From NCBI GenBank assembly GCA_949281375.1, contig CASDLT010000010.1, forward strand, positions 1 through 64,000: 64,000 bases of DNA, given 5' to 3'. Of the stretch, positions 11,346 through 22,264 are shown piece after piece. Position 1 is the stretch's first letter. The number at the start of each line of letters is the position of its first letter. The position numbers and the translations under genes were made by a program. The notes under the pieces are model-generated. The model made no database searches. It was not told the DNA's origin and was given only the letters and a program-made list of their open reading frames with translations. The DNA is from an uncultured Nitrosomonas sp. (lineage in GTDB: Bacteria; Pseudomonadota; Gammaproteobacteria; Burkholderiales; Nitrosomonadaceae).

Positions 11346-12566
11346 TTGAAAAAGAACCATCTAAAAAACAACACGTGTCAGACTACTCTTAAGGGGTATG
11401 GAAAAGTCTTTCTGTTTTGTGTTGTACTAACGTCACTTCAGTCATTGACCGCATTTGCCGACAATAAGGAAAATCTCAAGACCTTGCGTGAGCGAATCCA
11501 GTCTCTGCAAAAAGAACTAACTGCCAAAGAAGCACTTAAAAAAAACACATCCACTGCGTTGCAAGAAACTGAACGCGCCATTCATGCAATGAATGCAAAA
11601 TTATCCAAACTCAGCGAGAACCAGCGTCACGCGAATGCGGAATTGAAGCAATTACAAATTCAGTATGAGAAAACCAAACTTACAATCGAGACGGAGCAAC
11701 AACAATTAGAAAAATTGCTTTATCAGCAATATATTGGAGGTCAACAACACTACCTGCGCTTGGTGCTGAATCAACAAGACCCCAATCAATTGGCAAGGAA
11801 TTTCTATTACTATCAGCGTGTTTCATTGGCTCGATCAGAAAGTATCACCACACTACAGAACAACCAGTCCAACATTGAGACTCTAGTGCACGCAAGTAAT
11901 GCGAAAAAACAGCACATCGCTGCTCTTCAAATTGAGTACGCCGCACAGCAGAAAGCGCTGGAGCATGAAAAGCATAAACAACGCACGCTGCTATCCCAGG
12001 TTTCTGAACAAATCAGTCAGCAACAGCAAGAAATCACCACACTCAAAAATGACGAAAAACGCCTGACTGATCTGGTCAAAGAGATCAACAAACTCCTTGT
12101 CCAGGAAAAAAAAACCAAGGGTAATAGCATCAACAGCAAACTCCCAGATGCATCCACCACCGGGATGGCATTTACATCGCTTAAAGGAAAATTAAATTTG
12201 CCCGTTCGTGGGAAACTTCTGAATACCTTTGGCAGTCAACGTTCAGGTAAGCACGTAACTTGGAAAGGATTATTTATTCAGTCACCTAGCGGCAGCGAGG
12301 TAAAAGCGATTTCAGAAGGAAGAGTCGTATTTGCCGATTGGTTGAGAGGGTTCGGCAATTTGATCATTCTGGATCACGGGAATGGCTACATGAGTCTGTA
12401 TGGCAATAATGAGACACTGCACAAACAAGTGGGTAACATTATCCGCGGAGGCGATACAATAGCATCCGTTGGAAACAGCAGTGACAATTCAGATGCAGGC
12501 TTGTATTTTGAACTGCGCCATCAAGGCAAGCCATTTGACCCCTTGACATGGATAAAAATAGAATAA
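11346..12566 (+). CDS. envC: Murein hydrolase activator EnvC-like (coiled coil + M23/LytM)
   Basis: Long coiled coil followed by LytM fold GKHVTWKGLFIQSPSGSEVKAISEGRVVFADWLRGFGNLIILDHGNGYMSLYG. Confidence 0.88.
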   Translation: MKKNHLKNNTCQTTLKGYGKVFLFCVVLTSLQSLTAFADNKENLKTLRERIQSLQKELTAKEALKKNTSTALQETERAIHAMNAKLSKLSENQRHANAELKQLQIQYEKTKLTIETEQQQLEKLLYQQYIGGQQHYLRLVLNQQDPNQLARNFYYYQRVSLARSESITTLQNNQSNIETLVHASNAKKQHIAALQIEYAAQQKALEHEKHKQRTLLSQVSEQISQQQQEITTLKNDEKRLTDLVKEINKLLVQEKKTKGNSINSKLPDASTTGMAFTSLKGKLNLPVRGKLLNTFGSQRSGKHVTWKGLFIQSPSGSEVKAISEGRVVFADWLRGFGNLIILDHGNGYMSLYGNNETLHKQVGNIIRGGDTIASVGNSSDNSDAGLYFELRHQGKPFDPLTWIKIE

Positions 12567-12612
12567 CTGTGACTTGTATTTACATTAATTCGATCAATTC
12601 GGAGATAGGATC

Positions 12613-14052
12613 ATGAGTAACGTCGTTAAAAAAACAGGCTTAATTCTGATTGGCATCATTACCGGCATGATGCTCAGTCTGAATTTTTCCGCGATTGCCA
12701 AAAAAGATAACATCGAGGCAATCCACCCGCTTCCTATCGAAGAATTACGTACATTTGCTCAGGTGTTCGGCCGGATCAAAAGTGATTACGTCGAAACCGT
12801 GGAAGACAAGAAGCTGATTACTGAAGCCATCAACGGCATGCTGGTGGGATTAGATCCGCATTCGTCCTATCTCGACAAGGATGACTACAAAGAATTGCAA
12901 ATTGGCACGCAGGGTGAATTCGGCGGACTCGGCATTCAAGTAACGATGGAAGATGGCGTCGTTAAAGTTATTTCTCCGATAGAAGATACTCCCGCGTTTC
13001 GTGCCGGCATTAAAACCGGTGATTTGATTGTTAAACTCGATGACACCGTCGTCAAAGGCATGACGCTTAACGACGCCATCAAGTTGATGCGCGGCAAGCC
13101 CAATACCTCCATCAAGATTACGATTGTTCGTGAAGGCGAAACAGAACCCCTGGTTTTCAATTTGGTTCGCGATATTATAAAAATACAAAGCGTCAAATCA
13201 AAAATGATTGAACCTGGTTACGCTTATATTCGAATCACGCAATTTCAGGAACAAACTGGTGAAAATCTAGCACAAGCCATTAAAACGCTGTTCGCACAGA
13301 ATACCGGCACCATGAAAGGATTGATTCTGGATCTGCGCAATGACCCAGGTGGACTTCTGAACGGGGCTGTGGCTGTTTCCGCTGCATTCTTGCCCGAAAA
13401 TGCGCTGGTCGTTTATACCGAAGGACGCAGTGCCGACGCAAAAATGAAATTACATGCCAATCCTGAGTATTATTTGCGCGGTCCGGACGATGATTACTTA
13501 AAAGGCTTGCCAGCCGCAGTCAAAACCGTGCCGATGATCACTCTCGTCAATGGCGGCTCTGCGTCGGCCTCCGAAATTGTTGCGGGCGCTCTGCAGGATC
13601 ACAAACGCTCTATCGTGATGGGTTCCCAAACGTTCGGAAAAGGTTCGGTACAAACCATATTGCCCTTGGGCAACAATACAGCTATCAAACTGACCACGGC
13701 CCGTTATTACACACCTAACGGTCAGTCTATCCAGGCAAAAGGCATCACGCCCGATATTCTGGATGAAACTGACACCGGTGATGATCAGCGTTTGCGTGAA
13801 TCAGATTTGAATCGTCATCTGTCCAGCGGCAAGAAAAGTGAAGAAAAAGCGGCATCAGATAATGAAAAAGCAGCGCAAAAGAATGCCAACAACAAAAAAG
13901 GCAAAGAAAAAGACAAAAAAGATAACGACAAGAAAAACAAAGCCCCTCTGGAATTCGGATCGGCAGATGACTTGTTGTTAACACAAGCGATGAATTACTT
14001 CAAAGGTATTACTTCGGCTCCCGAGAAAAAAACCGCCGGAACAGATAGCTGA
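12613..14052 (+). CDS. ctpA: Carboxyl-terminal processing peptidase (S41)
   Basis: PDZ domain plus GGSASASEIVAGALQDHKRSIVMGSQTFGKGSVQTI; Lys-rich C-terminal tail. Confidence 0.94.
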   Translation: MSNVVKKTGLILIGIITGMMLSLNFSAIAKKDNIEAIHPLPIEELRTFAQVFGRIKSDYVETVEDKKLITEAINGMLVGLDPHSSYLDKDDYKELQIGTQGEFGGLGIQVTMEDGVVKVISPIEDTPAFRAGIKTGDLIVKLDDTVVKGMTLNDAIKLMRGKPNTSIKITIVREGETEPLVFNLVRDIIKIQSVKSKMIEPGYAYIRITQFQEQTGENLAQAIKTLFAQNTGTMKGLILDLRNDPGGLLNGAVAVSAAFLPENALVVYTEGRSADAKMKLHANPEYYLRGPDDDYLKGLPAAVKTVPMITLVNGGSASASEIVAGALQDHKRSIVMGSQTFGKGSVQTILPLGNNTAIKLTTARYYTPNGQSIQAKGITPDILDETDTGDDQRLRESDLNRHLSSGKKSEEKAASDNEKAAQKNANNKKGKEKDKKDNDKKNKAPLEFGSADDLLLTQAMNYFKGITSAPEKKTAGTDS

Positions 14053-14063
14053 TTCCGGGAGCC

Positions 14064-14810
14064 GTGAATGACGATCAACTTCTACGGTACAGTCGACACA
14101 TCCTGTTGCCGCAGATCGATATTGCCGGACAGGAGAAACTTAATCGCTCACGTGTACTCATCATAGGTGCTGGCGGCTTGGGTTCTCCGGTGGCGATGTA
14201 TCTCGCCGCCAGCGGCGTCGGAAACCTGATCATCTGTGATGGCGATCAGGTTGACCTGACCAATCTGCAGCGGCAGATCATTCATCGCACTCATTCCATT
14301 GGCCTTCCCAAAGCCGTCTCTGCCAAGCAAACCCTCGACGGCATCAATCCAAACGTCAAGATCACAGCAATCGAAGAACGCGTCGATGCGGCACGATTGC
14401 TGCAATTTATCGCGGAAGCCGATGCGGTGGTAGATGCAACTGACAACTTTACCGCGCGTCATGACATCAATCGGGCTTGTGTGATTCATAAAAAACCATT
14501 AATTTCAGGGGCTGCGGTACGGTTTGAGGGCCAGATAAGCGTATTTGATTTACGCACAGCGAACAGTCCGTGCTATCACTGCCTATATCCCGACATCGGT
14601 CAGCCGGATGACATGCCTTGCGCCATAATGGGAGTATTTTCTCCGCTGGTGGGCATCATTGGTTGCATGCAAGCGGCAGAGACACTGAAAATAATACTGA
14701 ATATCGGGCAAAGCTTGAACGGAAGACTACAGATTCTGGACGGCCTGACGATGAATTGGCGCACGGTAAAAATTCCTCAAGATCCCGGCTGCACAATATG
14801 CCACGCTTGA
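14064..14810 (+). CDS. MoeB/ThiF/HesA-family adenylyltransferase
   Basis: LRYSRHILLPQIDIAGQEKL, GAGGLGSPVAMYLAASGVG, paired CxxC zinc motifs (CYHC, CTIC). Confidence 0.92.
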   Translation: MNDDQLLRYSRHILLPQIDIAGQEKLNRSRVLIIGAGGLGSPVAMYLAASGVGNLIICDGDQVDLTNLQRQIIHRTHSIGLPKAVSAKQTLDGINPNVKITAIEERVDAARLLQFIAEADAVVDATDNFTARHDINRACVIHKKPLISGAAVRFEGQISVFDLRTANSPCYHCLYPDIGQPDDMPCAIMGVFSPLVGIIGCMQAAETLKIILNIGQSLNGRLQILDGLTMNWRTVKIPQDPGCTICHA

Positions 14811-14843
14811 ACCTTACAAATCGTCCTTTGAATCCGAAACGCC

Positions 14844-15455
14844 TCAATGGCGCACCAACAATTCATTCGGCAACACCATCAAGCGCTGCTTTTCCCAATT
14901 TGCCAATGGGTCACGAGTAAATTCGCTGTGCACAAACTGATACCACCTTCCTACCACAAAACACATTAGCACATTGGCTTGAGCCGCCACATTGATAGAT
15001 GTCTTGATCTGTTCTTCGCTGATGGCAAAACGCACTGCCTGCTTTAATGTTGCTTCCAGTCGACCATGCAGTTGATCGATTCGTGACTGCAAATGCGCAC
15101 TCTCCCCGATGAGAATGTCGCCGATGAGGATACGTGTCAGCCCCGGATTTTTGCGCGAAAAACCTAATAACAACAGTACCATCTTCTCAACTTTCTGAAG
15201 ACCTGACTGATCTTCCTGAAGCAGATTGCCAAGCAAAGGAAACACGGTTTTTTCAATGAATATGATAAGAGCTTCGAACATTCGGGATTTATTCGCAAAG
15301 CAACGATAAATCGAGGATTCGGAAATTCTCAGTCGAGCAGCTAAAGCTTTGATAGTGATAGTGTGCCTGGATGTATGCTCCAGCATTTCTGCCAGCGCCT
15401 GCAGAATCAAATCCTGTCTTTCGCTAAATGCTAAGGATGGGTATGAATGTTTCAA
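14844..15455 (-). CDS. slmA: TetR-family, SlmA-like nucleoid occlusion factor
   Basis: RQDLILQALAEMLE...ITIKALAARLRISESSIYRCFANKSRMFEALIIFIE. Confidence 0.75.
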   Translation of the reverse strand: MKHSYPSLAFSERQDLILQALAEMLEHTSRHTITIKALAARLRISESSIYRCFANKSRMFEALIIFIEKTVFPLLGNLLQEDQSGLQKVEKMVLLLLGFSRKNPGLTRILIGDILIGESAHLQSRIDQLHGRLEATLKQAVRFAISEEQIKTSINVAAQANVLMCFVVGRWYQFVHSEFTRDPLANWEKQRLMVLPNELLVRH

Positions 15456-15688
15456 GGAATAATCGAAAAAAATAGTAGATAAGTTCTAGCCCCAAAACCA
15501 TCATCTGGTTTTTGAAGCAATGCTTTCAGGCACTATTATAACTTCTCCGGGAAGCATTGAATCACGACGAATCCGATAGAACAATCCATCGTTCGAATAA
15601 GCTCTGAAAATCAATGCTGACCATCTCATACCGGGTAGACCAATTTACTGCAAACACGCTAGAATCAGCAATTTTTGGATTTCTGCTC

Positions 15689-16669
15689 ATGCACACTTGG
15701 CGCAAAGCATCGTTACGCACCCAACCAGCGACGCCGATTGCATTGACGATAGGCAATTTTGACGGTGTCCATCTAGGCCATCAAGCTATGCTTCATCGAT
15801 TAAGAGAAGCCGCTCATCGGCTGGCGCTGCCGGCGTGTGTGCTGACTTTCGAGCCTCATCCACGTGAATTTTTTTCTCCAGATCAGGCGCCGGTACGACT
15901 GAGCAGTCTGCGCGAGAAAATGACCTATCTGATCGACGCCGGCATCGATTGCATTCATGTATGCCAATTCGATTACGAATTTGCACAAATGACCCCGAAG
16001 CAATTCATAACGCACATTTTAAACCGGACATTGAGGGTTCGCTGGCTATTGGTCGGTGACGACTTTCGCTTTGGCGCACGCCGCAGCGGCGACTTCAACA
16101 TGTTGCAAGCATACTCGGCTGCTAATGACTTTACTGTTGAGACGATGCCCAGCATAACACTGAATGGTCAACGCATCTCGAGCACCGCAATACGGAAAGC
16201 ACTCACGGAAGGAGATTTGAATACGGCGCGGAAACTGCTGGGCAGGACTTATAGTATTAGCGGGCGGGTAATTCATGGGGATAAGCTAGGAAAGAAAATC
16301 GGCTTTCCCACCGCCAATATTCAGTTACAACACAACCGCCCACCGCTATCCGGCATTTTTGTGGTATCGGTAGCCGGCGCCCTGCGATCATCGCCCATGA
16401 CACCCTTGCCTGGGGTTGCTAGTCTCGGGGTGCGGCCTACTACGCATGAAAATGGCAAACCGGTGCTGGAAGTGTACTTATTTGACTTTGATGATGAGAT
16501 TTATGGACAGCATATACAGATCGATTTTCTGCACAAGCTGCGCGATGAAGAAAAATATACCGACATTGACGCTCTCATTCAGCAGATCAAAACCGATGTG
16601 GCACAAGCCAAGGATTTTTTCATGACGTCTCCCCTTCATTCAAGTAGCATGTGCAGCAACAACATATAA
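15689..16669 (+). CDS. ribF: Bifunctional riboflavin kinase/FAD synthetase
   Basis: TIGNFDGVHLGHQAML, SSTAIRKAL, GRVIHGDKLGKKIGFPTANIQL; precedes ileS-lspA. Confidence 0.95.
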   Translation: MHTWRKASLRTQPATPIALTIGNFDGVHLGHQAMLHRLREAAHRLALPACVLTFEPHPREFFSPDQAPVRLSSLREKMTYLIDAGIDCIHVCQFDYEFAQMTPKQFITHILNRTLRVRWLLVGDDFRFGARRSGDFNMLQAYSAANDFTVETMPSITLNGQRISSTAIRKALTEGDLNTARKLLGRTYSISGRVIHGDKLGKKIGFPTANIQLQHNRPPLSGIFVVSVAGALRSSPMTPLPGVASLGVRPTTHENGKPVLEVYLFDFDDEIYGQHIQIDFLHKLRDEEKYTDIDALIQQIKTDVAQAKDFFMTSPLHSSSMCSNNI

Positions 16670-16687
16670 TCTATTCAATTTATTTTC

Positions 16688-19477
16688 ATGACCGACTATA
16701 AGAAAACGCTCAATTTACTTGACACGTCTTTCCCCATGCGTGGCAATCTGGCCAGCCGTGAACCTGCCATGTTAGCCGCCTGGCAAGAAAAGAATCTGTA
16801 TCAAAAAATCCGCGATACCAGCAAAGGGCGGCCACTGTTCATTTTGCATGACGGCCCCCCCTATGCAAACGGCGACATCCACATCGGTCATGCCGTCAAC
16901 AAAATCCTCAAGGACATCATCATCAAGAGCAAGACGCTCTCTGGTTTCGATGCACCTTATGTTCCTGGCTGGGATTGCCATGGCTTGCCGATCGAACATC
17001 AGATCGAGAAAAAACACGGAAAGCACTTGCCTGCTGATAAAGTGCGCGAGCTTTGCCGTGCATTTGCAAAGGAACAAGTAGAGCGGCAAAAAAGAGATTT
17101 CATCCGGCTGGGCGTATTAGGAGATTGGGAGCACCCCTATCTCACGATGAACTTCGAGACTGAGGCGGGTATCATTCGCGCATTGGGCAAGATTTACCAG
17201 AACGGTTATCTGTATCAAGGCCAGAAGCCTGTAAACTGGTGCATTGACTGCGGCTCAGCATTGGCTGAAGCTGAAGTGGAATATGAAGACAAGCATTCGC
17301 CGGCAATCGATGTGGGCTTTGAAGTGCAATCCGCTGCGCATCCTTTGCTCAGCAAAGCATTTGAAGTTGATCTGCCAGCTGATTCCCGGGCCTATGCGAT
17401 CATCTGGACGACCACACCCTGGACATTGCCAGCCAATCAGGCAGTCAGCATACACCCCGATTCCGATTACGCCCTGATTCAATCCGATCGCGGCTTGCTG
17501 ATTCTGGCAGAAGAACTAAAACAAGATTGCCTGGAGCGGTATCAGCTAAGCGGAACAACGCTGGCGATATGCAAAGGCCAAGTGCTGGAACATCTCCCGC
17601 TGCAGCATCCTTTTGAAGCGCGCCAGGTCGGCATTATTTGCGGCAAGCACGTCACGCTGGACGCCGGCACCGGCTTAGTTCATACCGCTCCCGCGCACGG
17701 CCTGGACGACTATGTGGTCGGTCAAAAATACAACCTGCCGAGCGACAGTCCGGTAGATGGAAACGGCAAATTCCTGGACAGTACGGCTCTTGTCGGCGGT
17801 TTGTCCGTTTGGAAAGCCAACGACGTGGTCATTGATACGCTCAAGACCAGCGGTCACTTATTTTGCCTAAAAAAAATAGATCATAGCTATCCGCATTGCT
17901 GGCGCCATAAAACCCCCATCATTTTCCGAGCTACCCCACAGTGGTTCATAGGCATGAATCAACATCGCTCGAACGCTACGGAAACATTGCGCGAGCTGGC
18001 CATGCAAGCAGTCGAGTCGACTGCATTTTTTCCTGCATGGGGCAGAGCACGTCTGGAGGCTATGATCAAGAATCGTCCAGACTGGTGCATATCGCGGCAA
18101 CGGAATTGGGGTGTGCCGATGACTTTTTTTGTGCATAAGGAAACGCATGCACTTCATCCCCGTTCGCTCGAATTACTCGAACAAGTCGCACAGCGAGTTG
18201 AACAACAAGGCATAGAAGCCTGGTTTGCGCTGAAGGCTGCCGAATTGCTCGGCGATGAAGCCAGCGATTATCATAAGCTGACCGATACGCTGGATGTGTG
18301 GTTTGATTCCGGAACCACACATGACACTGTGGTCAAAACTGATACGCATATGAAATTGCCAGTTGATTTATATCTCGAAGGTTCTGATCAACATCGCGGC
18401 TGGTTTCAATCTTCTTTGCTGACCGGCTGCGCCATCAATGACCGCGCACCCTACGAGGCATTACTGACGCATGGTTTCGTCGTCGATGGCAATGGCCATA
18501 AAATGAGCAAATCCAAAGGCAACGTCATCGCACCGCAAAAAGTAATGGATACTTCCGGTGCCGATATTCTGCGTTTATGGGTCGCATCAACCGATTATTC
18601 TGGCGAGCTCTCGATTTCGGAAGAAATTCTGAAACGAGTGATTGAGAGTTACCGGCGCATTCGTAATACCTTACGTTTTCTGTTGGCCAATCTGATGGAT
18701 TTCGATCCTGAATCCGATATGATCGCAATCTCGGATTGTCTGGAAATCGATCGCTATATGTTGGCGTACACCGAAGCATTTCAGAAGGATCTCACGCAGA
18801 GCTATGACCGCTACGAGTTTCATCAGGTCGTTCATAAATTGCACAATTTTTGTTCCGAAGACCTGGGAGGATTCTATTTGGATATCCTCAAGGATCGTTT
18901 ATATACAGCAGGCCGCACTGGCTTGCCGCGCCGGTCTGCGCAAACCGTATTGCATCATATCACCCATAGCCTGGTGCGACTGTTTGCGCCTATTCTTAGT
19001 TTCACGTCCGATGAAGTATGGACGCATCTTGCCGGGGATGCCGAAGACAGCGTGCTGCTACATACGTGGCATGCTTTTCCTACTCAGTCTGACGATTCCT
19101 CCTTACAGCAACGCTGGTCGACGATACGAGCGATACGTTCACAGGTGCTCAAAAAACTCGAGGATTCTCGCACTCAAGGAGATATCGGCTCCTCATTGGC
19201 TGCAACGGTCGAAATTCGTGCAAACAAAGAAGATTTCAACGTGCTGAGTGCGTTAGGAAATGACTTACGTTTTGTATTGATAGTTTCTGAAGCGAGTGTG
19301 GTTGAGGCCAGCCATCCGGAACAGCAGGGCATATTGGTATCACCCAGTAAATACGAAAAATGTGAACGGTGCTGGCATTATCGTCATGATGTCGGTCAGC
19401 ACGCTGACCACCCGACATTGTGCGAACGCTGCATTACCAATCTCTACGGTGCAGGTGAAAGCCGGCATTTTGCATAG
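16688..19477 (+). CDS. ileS: Isoleucyl-tRNA synthetase
   Basis: [23 protein letters not shown] (HIGH), [10 protein letters not shown] (KMSKS), C-terminal [12 protein letters not shown]...CERC zinc site. Confidence 0.98.
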   Translation: MTDYKKTLNLLDTSFPMRGNLASREPAMLAAWQEKNLYQKIRDTSKGRPLFILHDGPPYANGDIHIGHAVNKILKDIIIKSKTLSGFDAPYVPGWDCHGLPIEHQIEKKHGKHLPADKVRELCRAFAKEQVERQKRDFIRLGVLGDWEHPYLTMNFETEAGIIRALGKIYQNGYLYQGQKPVNWCIDCGSALAEAEVEYEDKHSPAIDVGFEVQSAAHPLLSKAFEVDLPADSRAYAIIWTTTPWTLPANQAVSIHPDSDYALIQSDRGLLILAEELKQDCLERYQLSGTTLAICKGQVLEHLPLQHPFEARQVGIICGKHVTLDAGTGLVHTAPAHGLDDYVVGQKYNLPSDSPVDGNGKFLDSTALVGGLSVWKANDVVIDTLKTSGHLFCLKKIDHSYPHCWRHKTPIIFRATPQWFIGMNQHRSNATETLRELAMQAVESTAFFPAWGRARLEAMIKNRPDWCISRQRNWGVPMTFFVHKETHALHPRSLELLEQVAQRVEQQGIEAWFALKAAELLGDEASDYHKLTDTLDVWFDSGTTHDTVVKTDTHMKLPVDLYLEGSDQHRGWFQSSLLTGCAINDRAPYEALLTHGFVVDGNGHKMSKSKGNVIAPQKVMDTSGADILRLWVASTDYSGELSISEEILKRVIESYRRIRNTLRFLLANLMDFDPESDMIAISDCLEIDRYMLAYTEAFQKDLTQSYDRYEFHQVVHKLHNFCSEDLGGFYLDILKDRLYTAGRTGLPRRSAQTVLHHITHSLVRLFAPILSFTSDEVWTHLAGDAEDSVLLHTWHAFPTQSDDSSLQQRWSTIRAIRSQVLKKLEDSRTQGDIGSSLAATVEIRANKEDFNVLSALGNDLRFVLIVSEASVVEASHPEQQGILVSPSKYEKCERCWHYRHDVGQHADHPTLCERCITNLYGAGESRHFA

Positions 19478-19508
19478 CTCAGGCTATAACTCCACGCGGA
19501 ATTGACTC

Positions 19509-20009
19509 ATGAGACTCTCGATTTGCTTAACCATTGCACTAATCATTTTGACGTTTGACCTGGCGACCAAGTATTGGGTGGAATCCGCGTTGACATTCGG
19601 CCAAATGATTCCGGTAACGAGCTTTTTCAACATCGTGCTAACCTACAATCCTGGCGCTGCATTCAGTTTGCTTAGCGACCAGCCGGGCTGGCAGCGCTGG
19701 TTCCTCAGTATTATTGCGGGCGGTGCTGCGCTGGTGATCGTATACATGCTCAACAAATATCATCAGGAAAAATTATTCTGCCTATCATTGAGCTTTATTT
19801 TAGGGGGAGCGCTGGGCAATTTATACGATCGCATCACCTTGGGTCATGTGGTCGATTTTCTGGATTTTTATATCGGTGAGAATCATTGGCCGGCGTTTAA
19901 CATTGCCGATTCTGCGATATTTATAGGAGCGGCATTGATGATTTACGACAGCTTTAGAAACAAGGAAAAAGAAAAACACCCAAGTTCAGAAAAAATAGCC
20001 AGGAAATAA
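19509..20009 (+). CDS. lspA: Lipoprotein signal peptidase
   Basis: FNIVLTYNPGAAFSLLSD, GGALGNLYDRITLGHVVDFLDFYIG, FNIADSAIFIGA. Confidence 0.97.
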   Translation: MRLSICLTIALIILTFDLATKYWVESALTFGQMIPVTSFFNIVLTYNPGAAFSLLSDQPGWQRWFLSIIAGGAALVIVYMLNKYHQEKLFCLSLSFILGGALGNLYDRITLGHVVDFLDFYIGENHWPAFNIADSAIFIGAALMIYDSFRNKEKEKHPSSEKIARK

Positions 20010-20072
20010 CCCGATCAAATCTACATCATGCGGCTTATTTGGATCGGTTCGCTCATCACTATGTGATTAAAA

Positions 20073-20267
20073 CTATTTGGTCGTTTTCTTTTCTTCCTTG
20101 GTTACTGGGTTTTGCAGCGTATATCCCTCTTTCTTCATTTGATATCCACCATACGCGCCAGCTCCAGCAGCGGCTACTGTCCAGCAGCCGGACAACAGTG
20201 GCATGACGATCACAATACTCAATACGATCATTGTCAGTTTTATATTCATTTTTACTCTCCTGTCCAC
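20073..20267 (-). CDS. Small glycine-rich lipoprotein
   Basis: Lipobox LLSGCWTVAAAGAGAYGGYQMKKEG, 64 aa. Confidence 0.6.
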   Translation of the reverse strand: MDRRVKMNIKLTMIVLSIVIVMPLLSGCWTVAAAGAGAYGGYQMKKEGYTLQNPVTKEEKKTTK

Positions 20268-20362
20268 AATGAAAACTGCCTATTGCAAGCTGAATATTGA
20301 AAGCACTTCCGCCCTTTCCAATAACCGCTTACTGATGTAGATTATGAAATCAGTTTTAGCCC

Positions 20363-20518
20363 TTAGGAAACGCTCATTAATTCGGCGAACGAGATGAATC
20401 ACAAGGCGCATGGAACGCAGCAATCCGAGACCTATCGACCCAATACAATAGGCGAGGAAGCGAGTACCATGCAACGAAGCAATTCATTCATGCAGCGAAG
20501 TAGTTAGCGTTTCCCTAA
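20363..20518 (+). repeat. Dispersed ~150-bp TIR element, copy 1
   Basis: TTAGGAAACGCTCATTAATTCGGCGAACGAG...TGCAGCGAAGTAGTTAGCGTTTCCCTAA; shares ends and internal ATAGGCGAGGAAGCGAGTACC block with other copies. Confidence 0.85.
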
Positions 20519-20646
20519 CGAAGCTCTGAAAATTACTGCCGTATCCAATGCTGTATTCGACCCACATCAATATTGGAAAATTGTCTGCTTAGTGACTGTA
20601 TTAATAATTGGTCATTGACTGACTTACAAAAGTTCAAAAGGAATTC

Positions 20647-21510
20647 ATGGACAACCAAACAGAACTCATCATTCATGCAATACAAAATCTCAAGCAAGAA
20701 ACCACTATTTTCAAGGATTATCTATTTCCCATTTTCAGTGCATTTCTTGCGGCTGTACTGGGCGCCGCCGCAGCGTATTTTGCGCTCAAATATCATGATT
20801 ACATCGAAATCGAAAAAGATAAACTGAATATCACCAACAAATGGTTTCTTCTCGCCGAAGAAGCGCGGTCAAATCTGATCGCCATTAAGCAAAATTATCA
20901 TGGCACGTTGAATAATCATCCCATTCAGCGAATGCTTGCGATACCCACCATTTTTTTCATCGCCGCGCCCATTGTTGAAGACTACTCAAAACTTTCCTTT
21001 CTGATTCCAGGGTCGAGTTCGAATACCGCACCAAAGTGGAGTCAGATCCCACGAATCAGAGCCATGATTCACAACTACAACTATTTACTTGAACTTTGGC
21101 GCAAGCGTAATGAAATCGAACGATCGATTAAAGAATCCATTCTCTACCAATTTCCCGCGCCAACGTATGATGCGATCGATCCGCATCAAGTCATGGAGTA
21201 TGCCGATAAGTCCAGTCTACAGCTCCTGATCGATCTTACTGAACATGTCATACGGCTCACCGATGATTTATTGATTGAATTTAATGATTTTCTAACAAAT
21301 TTTCCAGAATATGCATCGACATTGATCAACCTGAAACAGCTTCAACAGTACGGGTCTGTACTGAGCTATTCAAGTAACGGCAACAAAAAATTGATCCCAA
21401 TCCATACGAAATCCCCAGAAGCTGACTACCAGCCCCTCACTGAATTATTTGGAATGACCTTGGAGCAACTCAAACAGCGCCATACCACCGGTTATGAGAA
21501 CAAAGGCTAA
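20647..21510 (+). CDS. Hypothetical protein with N-terminal TM segment
   Basis: 287-aa ORF, TM DYLFPIFSAFLAAVLGAAAAYFAL then soluble helical domain; no family recognised. Confidence 0.65.
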   Translation: MDNQTELIIHAIQNLKQETTIFKDYLFPIFSAFLAAVLGAAAAYFALKYHDYIEIEKDKLNITNKWFLLAEEARSNLIAIKQNYHGTLNNHPIQRMLAIPTIFFIAAPIVEDYSKLSFLIPGSSSNTAPKWSQIPRIRAMIHNYNYLLELWRKRNEIERSIKESILYQFPAPTYDAIDPHQVMEYADKSSLQLLIDLTEHVIRLTDDLLIEFNDFLTNFPEYASTLINLKQLQQYGSVLSYSSNGNKKLIPIHTKSPEADYQPLTELFGMTLEQLKQRHTTGYENKG

Positions 21511-21850
21511 TGGCCCCTGAGAAATGGCGTCGCTTGATTGAACAACTTTCCCATAACTTACGTTAATGTCTGGCCTGCTTTTATTCATTTCCGATCGGGA
21601 AATTATCATTCCACCATAAAGAAAATTGATAGAAGCAGTGCAAATATGACATATAGCTCTATATCGACAAAGCTATCTCTTTAGAGCACGTTTCTCGCGC
21701 TCTAGCAGGAAAGCAACTTCGTTATCAGCTACCGTATGAGTCGCGATAATCAATAATAATCGGTTACTTTACATCGACACTATAGTGAATTTTGTAATAC
21801 AGCCAAGCCATTGAGGAGCTTGAATTGAATTGATATGCCATCTCTTAAGA

Positions 21851-22201
21851 CTATGATTTCGTTTTATTATTTTTTCCCATATCCTCTAATACCTCATCCA
21901 TTGATACATCTTCAATACTGAGTAGCTCTCCATTTTCATCAACCGTTATCCAGATCTTTTTCCGATCTAATTTTAGAACCTTAGCTAAATATATGTCTCT
22001 CACCTTTTCCCCTTTTTCTAATAAAACTATTTGCTCTTTCTTTAGTTTTTTAATCGATCCACCTTGAGCATGTTCATTGATTTTTCTTTCAATAATCGAT
22101 GGTATCGGCAACGATAAAACTTTCTCTTCTTGAGAATCAGCGTAACTTACATTTGAAAATGCCAGTGTTATACCAAGTAGCAAAAGAAACTTAATGTTCA
22201 T
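21851..22201 (-). CDS. Secreted small protein, PepSY-like character
   Basis: Signal peptide MNIKFLLLLGITLAFSNVSYA; IYLAKVLKLDRKKIWITVDENGELLSIED resembles PepSY; downstream of the galactose-oxidase-like gene. Confidence 0.6.
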   Translation of the reverse strand: MNIKFLLLLGITLAFSNVSYADSQEEKVLSLPIPSIIERKINEHAQGGSIKKLKKEQIVLLEKGEKVRDIYLAKVLKLDRKKIWITVDENGELLSIEDVSMDEVLEDMGKNNKTKS

Positions 22202-22264
22202 GAATCCTCCTGAAATTAATTAGTTATTATCAAATCTTAATTCATTAAAAGGCGCCATAGACGA

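Noticed and set aside
18804-19247. 147-aa + strand ORF inside ileS
   Set aside because: Alternative frame of a confidently assigned essential gene.
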